From CAZWDL01 sp964632995 (lineage in GTDB: Bacteria; Bacteroidota; Bacteroidia; Chitinophagales; Saprospiraceae): a DNA stretch of 25,089 nt. The position numbers and the translations under genes were made by a program. The notes below the pieces were generated by a model. The model made no database searches. It was not told the DNA's origin and saw only the letters and a program-made list of their open reading frames with translations. Positions 22,860-25,089 of this stretch are shown here, one piece after another. The stretch lies in the NCBI GenBank assembly GCA_964632995.1, contig CAZWDL010000109.1:1-25089 (forward strand). The letters are read 5' to 3'. How positions within the stretch are numbered: position 1 is the first letter of the stretch; each line of letters begins with the position of its first letter.

Positions 22860-23447
22860 TTAGCTTTTAGTCGTTGAAAGGGTTACAGTGAAGTTGATGG
22901 TGATCTCGTCGCCCGTCTTGATCGTACCCAACAGGGCCGAAGGCGGATCGATGCCAAAGTCTGTCATCTTCAGGTCCTTGGAACCCTCGAAGCGGATGTC
23001 GCCGTTTCCGAGTACGGTGGCGTTTACCGTCATGTTAATGAGCTCACTGCCGCCGGCGATTTTCAACTCGCCTTGCGTATCGAGTTGGTATCCGCCGTTG
23101 GCCGGCTTCATGGAATTGACCTTTTTGAGCAGGTAAACGATATTTGGATGGTCATCGCTTTCCAGCGCCTTATAGGTCTTATTATCCATCGTATTACTTC
23201 CTTTGTCACTCTTGATAGAGGTGACGGGAATGGTAACCACGAGGTTATTGATACCCTGGAGTTGATTACCATCAAGGGTAACTTTACCTTCTGCGTACAC
23301 TTCATTGACGGAGGAAGTCCAGTCGTGTAGTGTAGAAGTACCCGCAATGGTCATGTCCACGCTTTGTACTTCAACTTTGGTTTGCGCCATAAGCGCGCCG
23401 CTGAAAATGATCAGGGCTGTTGTGAATAAGATGTTTCTGATTTTCAT
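22860..23447 (-). CDS. YceI family protein (second copy, operon head)
   Basis: A 195-residue exported YceI-family protein. Signal peptide MKIRNILFTTALIIFSGALMA, then MTIAGTSTLHDWTS (the family's first conserved strand), a central TYKALESDDHPNIVYLLK segment that matches YKTLNSEEHPHITIEL in the other copy, and EGSKDLKMTDFGIDPPSALLGTIKTGDEITI at the end. Members bind polyprenyl lipids in the periplasm. The ATG at 23447 is preferred over an earlier frame opening because it begins the signal peptide and lies 23 bases after a perfect -7 box. Upstream are three Crp/Fnr-type dyads, so redox or nitric-oxide control of this gene and the porin is likely. Confidence 0.92.
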   Translation of the reverse strand: MKIRNILFTTALIIFSGALMAQTKVEVQSVDMTIAGTSTLHDWTSSVNEVYAEGKVTLDGNQLQGINNLVVTIPVTSIKSDKGSNTMDNKTYKALESDDHPNIVYLLKKVNSMKPANGGYQLDTQGELKIAGGSELINMTVNATVLGNGDIRFEGSKDLKMTDFGIDPPSALLGTIKTGDEITINFTVTLSTTKS

Positions 23448-23469
23448 TGCCTTAGTTTTTCTTACTCTA

Positions 23470-23500
23470 CAAATGTACCGGCTGGGCAAGCGCTTCCAAA
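23470..23500 (-). promoter_or_regulatory. Bacteroidota promoter of the YceI-porin operon
   Basis: On the minus strand TTTG (23497-23500), a 19-base spacer and TACATTTG (23470-23477) match the TTTG-N19-TAnnTTTG consensus exactly. The start codon is 22 bases downstream of the -7 box. Confidence 0.85.
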
Positions 23501-23557
23501 TGACGAAAGTCAGACTTCCGAGTGATCAAAATCACAAACGAGGGTGATCAAAATCAT
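23501..23557 (-). promoter_or_regulatory. Three Crp/Fnr-type operator dyads at 22-bp spacing
   Basis: TGACGAAAGTCA (23501-23512), TGATCAAAATCA (23523-23534) and TGATCAAAATCA (23545-23556) are each perfect 4-N4-4 dyads, starting exactly 22 bp apart. The TGAT-N4-ATCA form is the core recognised by Fnr/DNR-type regulators. With a start point about 7 bases past the -7 box, the centres fall near -43, -65 and -87, close to the class II and class I activator positions. The first touches the -33 element. Confidence 0.75.
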
Positions 23558-23753
23558 AATTTAAATTAAATGCAATACGTTTAATGCTGACAACGATTCG
23601 TTTAAAAACGAACACTTGTTCGGTCTCCGGTGGAAAAAAATTCTCTCCCTGACTTTCCTTCAAAAAAATTCTCCGTTTTTACACAAAAATGAGATAGGTT
23701 TTTAGGAAAACTTTTTTTGCAAGCTACCTCAGGCTTTTCAGAGATGGAAAACC

Positions 23754-23788
23754 TTTGCCAAATTGGCGCTTCGAGCCTGATAATTTTG
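23754..23788 (+). promoter_or_regulatory. Candidate promoter of the small membrane-protein gene
   Basis: TTTG (23754-23757), 23 bases, then TAATTTTG (23781-23788), a full match to TAnnTTTG; the spacer is at the long end of the accepted range. The gene starts 57 bases downstream. The remainder of 23558-23753 shows only an A-rich stretch with a repeated AAAAAAATTCTC. Confidence 0.65.
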
Positions 23789-23844
23789 CACTATTGAAAG
23801 ATTGCCGGTAATTTACAGGCAAAACCAAATTCCAGCATCTAATC

Positions 23845-24270
23845 ATGAGTGAATTCCAACAAGTGGTAAAAGACGGCGCCGACAAGGCGGGTAGTATTTT
23901 AAAAAAAGGCGTTTTGCTGCTTTTACTCCTGGCCGCTATCGGGACCGGGCTCTATATCTGGGGAAGCAACTGGACTTACAGCGACGGCATGCGGGCGGGT
24001 ACGCTGATCAAGCTGTCGCGCAAGGGCGTTGTCTGGAAAACTTATGAAGGGCAGCTCAACCTGGGTGGTTTTCAGGAGAGCGGCGATGAGGGGATTGTCG
24101 GCAACATCTGGAACTTCTCCGTACCGAAGAAAACCTTTTATCAGAAACTTCAAGAGTACGAAGGCCAACGCGTACGTCTGCACTACCGGGAAGTGTTCAA
24201 CGCGATGCCCTGGCAGGGGAAAACGGAATACTTTGTGTACGAAGTGGAACTGGTCGGGAAGAAGGAATAA
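23845..24270 (+). CDS. Small membrane-anchored protein of unknown function
   Basis: A 141-residue protein with one membrane segment (about 22-40, VLLLLLLAAIGTGLYIWG) and an outer domain with the pattern YSDGMRAGTLIKLSRKGVVWKTYEGQLNLGG, followed by WNFSVPKK and VRLHYREV. This is a widespread Bacteroidota family whose members are often labelled 6-phosphogluconate dehydrogenase in databases; at this length and without a nucleotide-binding fold that label cannot be right. The function is not known to me. The ATG at 23845 is the first in frame and lies behind a good promoter. It converges with the HD-domain gene. Confidence 0.85.
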   Translation: MSEFQQVVKDGADKAGSILKKGVLLLLLLAAIGTGLYIWGSNWTYSDGMRAGTLIKLSRKGVVWKTYEGQLNLGGFQESGDEGIVGNIWNFSVPKKTFYQKLQEYEGQRVRLHYREVFNAMPWQGKTEYFVYEVELVGKKE

Positions 24271-24308
24271 GTCTTCTCAGCCCGGCTAATCAAAAAATGG
24301 GTAAGTAT

Positions 24309-24851
24309 TCAACACCACTGTTCATAAGCCTCGATCTTCTCTTCCAGCCTCCCCCGGAGAAAATCGTCGACGGTTCCCAACCGTTCCAGAATCATTTCGG
24401 CCTCCTGACGATAGGCGCGTCTTTTTTCACAATTCCAGTAGTGCGGCGGTTTTTGCAGGTTGGTGATGCGGTCGGCGAGTTTGACCAGCGTGATTTCAGG
24501 GGCTTGTTGCTGTATGCGGTCGAGGCTGTCCGCCATCTGAGCCGCTTTACCTACCATATTGTTCTTATCCTTAGTGAGCGCTGCCACCCCCTGCGCTACG
24601 GAGGGACCGAATTCGGCCTGTAGTTCCTCCCGCGTCACCGCCGTATCCTCCAATGTGTCGTGCAGCAGGGCGCAGGCGACAGCCAGGTCGCCATCGTATC
24701 TCCCCGGCGAGGCTGCCAGGGCCCGGCACACCTCCATGGCGACGTTCGCCAGGTGTACAAGATAGGGTAGATCTGTTCCTGGCAGCTGCTGCCCGTCATG
24801 AGCGATGGCGGCAAAGCGGATGGCACGCTGGTAGAGTTCGGGAGTCCACAT
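24309..24851 (-). CDS. Small HD-domain protein, Mesh1/SpoT-hydrolase-like
   Basis: A 180-residue stand-alone HD-superfamily protein resembling the (p)ppGpp hydrolase half of SpoT and the small alarmone hydrolase Mesh1. The metal site is complete: H33 in YLVH, H64-D65 in LLHDTLEDT, and D127 in KLADRITN. The family's HxGQxR motif reads HDGQQLPG (18-25), so the usual Arg is replaced by Leu; this is a reason to be careful about alarmone specificity. No synthetase domain is present. It lies 72 bases after the GntP-type permease stop on the same strand and may be co-transcribed with it. Confidence 0.82.
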   Translation of the reverse strand: MWTPELYQRAIRFAAIAHDGQQLPGTDLPYLVHLANVAMEVCRALAASPGRYDGDLAVACALLHDTLEDTAVTREELQAEFGPSVAQGVAALTKDKNNMVGKAAQMADSLDRIQQQAPEITLVKLADRITNLQKPPHYWNCEKRRAYRQEAEMILERLGTVDDFLRGRLEEKIEAYEQWC

Positions 24852-24923
24852 ATTGGAATGGTTGAGGATTGAAATAATAGTCGTTCCGAATTTTGGGTGA
24901 GTGGGGATGACTTACTTTTAACT

Positions 24924-25089
24924 TCACACAAAATAATCCATCGCCAGGCAACCGATCAGGCCGACGATGGAGACGATAGTTTCCATCACGGTCCAGGAGC
25001 GAAAAGTTTGGCCGATCGAGAGGTTGAAGTATTCCTTGAAGAGCCAGAAACCGGTGTCGTTTACCTGCGAGAAGGTAAGGCTGCCGGCC
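24924..25089 (-). CDS. C-terminus of a GntP-family gluconate/H+ symporter (5' end outside window)
   Basis: The last 54 residues of a permease run off the right edge; the frame was translated by hand from the minus strand and ends at TGA 24924-24926. The visible part, SQVNDTGFWLFKEYFNLS followed by FRSWTVMETIVSIVGLIG, is the characteristic end of GntP transporters, including the (S/H)xVNDxGFW loop and the final membrane helix. Substrates of the family are gluconate and related sugar acids. Nothing can be said of the rest of the gene. Confidence 0.85.
   Translation of the reverse strand, partial: AGSLTFSQVNDTGFWLFKEYFNLSIGQTFRSWTVMETIVSIVGLIGCLAMDYFV

Overview
The window looks like a chromosomal segment of a Bacteroidota bacterium, most likely of the Saprospiria (Lewinella-like) group. 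The evidence is a type IX secretion C-terminal sorting domain, the Bacteroidota core-gene order (nucleotidyltransferase, TPR protein, DUF4292 lipoprotein, EnvC-like protein; acpP-fabF-rnc), two promoters that fit the TTTG / TAnnTTTG consensus of this phylum, and scarce Shine-Dalgarno sites. The genus is an inference. There is no phage, conjugation or CRISPR gene in view.

Layout. 1-612: tail of a secreted T9SS cargo protein. 649-4088 (minus): a three-gene set of membrane protein, membrane-anchored thioredoxin-like protein and C39-peptidase ABC exporter, the last two overlapping; it looks like a peptide processing/export system without a visible substrate gene. 4089-5238: an AT-rich stretch that holds one 65-residue helix-turn-helix protein surrounded by a dense series of dyads, hairpins and a 10-bp-period tandem repeat. 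5239-5967: an unrecognised protein that I read as a degenerate DEDD-exonuclease fold. 6391-8778: M29 aminopeptidase and HflX. 8836-13860: the cell-envelope set (nucleotidyltransferase, TPR, DUF4292 lipoprotein, EnvC-like), carrying a MITE-like repeat between its first two genes and a short relative of that repeat inside the lipoprotein signal-peptide coding region. 14019-15449: pyruvate kinase, divergent from acpP-fabF-rnc (15850-18817). 18861-19135: two adjacent structured repeats. 19171-20466: SWIM zinc-finger protein. 20577-23447 (minus): YceI, porin-like barrel, YceI, headed by a well-formed promoter with three dyads of the Crp/Fnr type at exact 22-bp spacing. 23845-25089: small membrane protein, small HD-family alarmone-hydrolase-like protein, and the C-terminus of a GntP-type permease.

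Most of the window is housekeeping. The parts that stand out are the HTH/iteron/palindrome locus at 4228-4837, the repeat family that has entered the DUF4292 gene, and the phased operator array in front of the YceI-porin operon.
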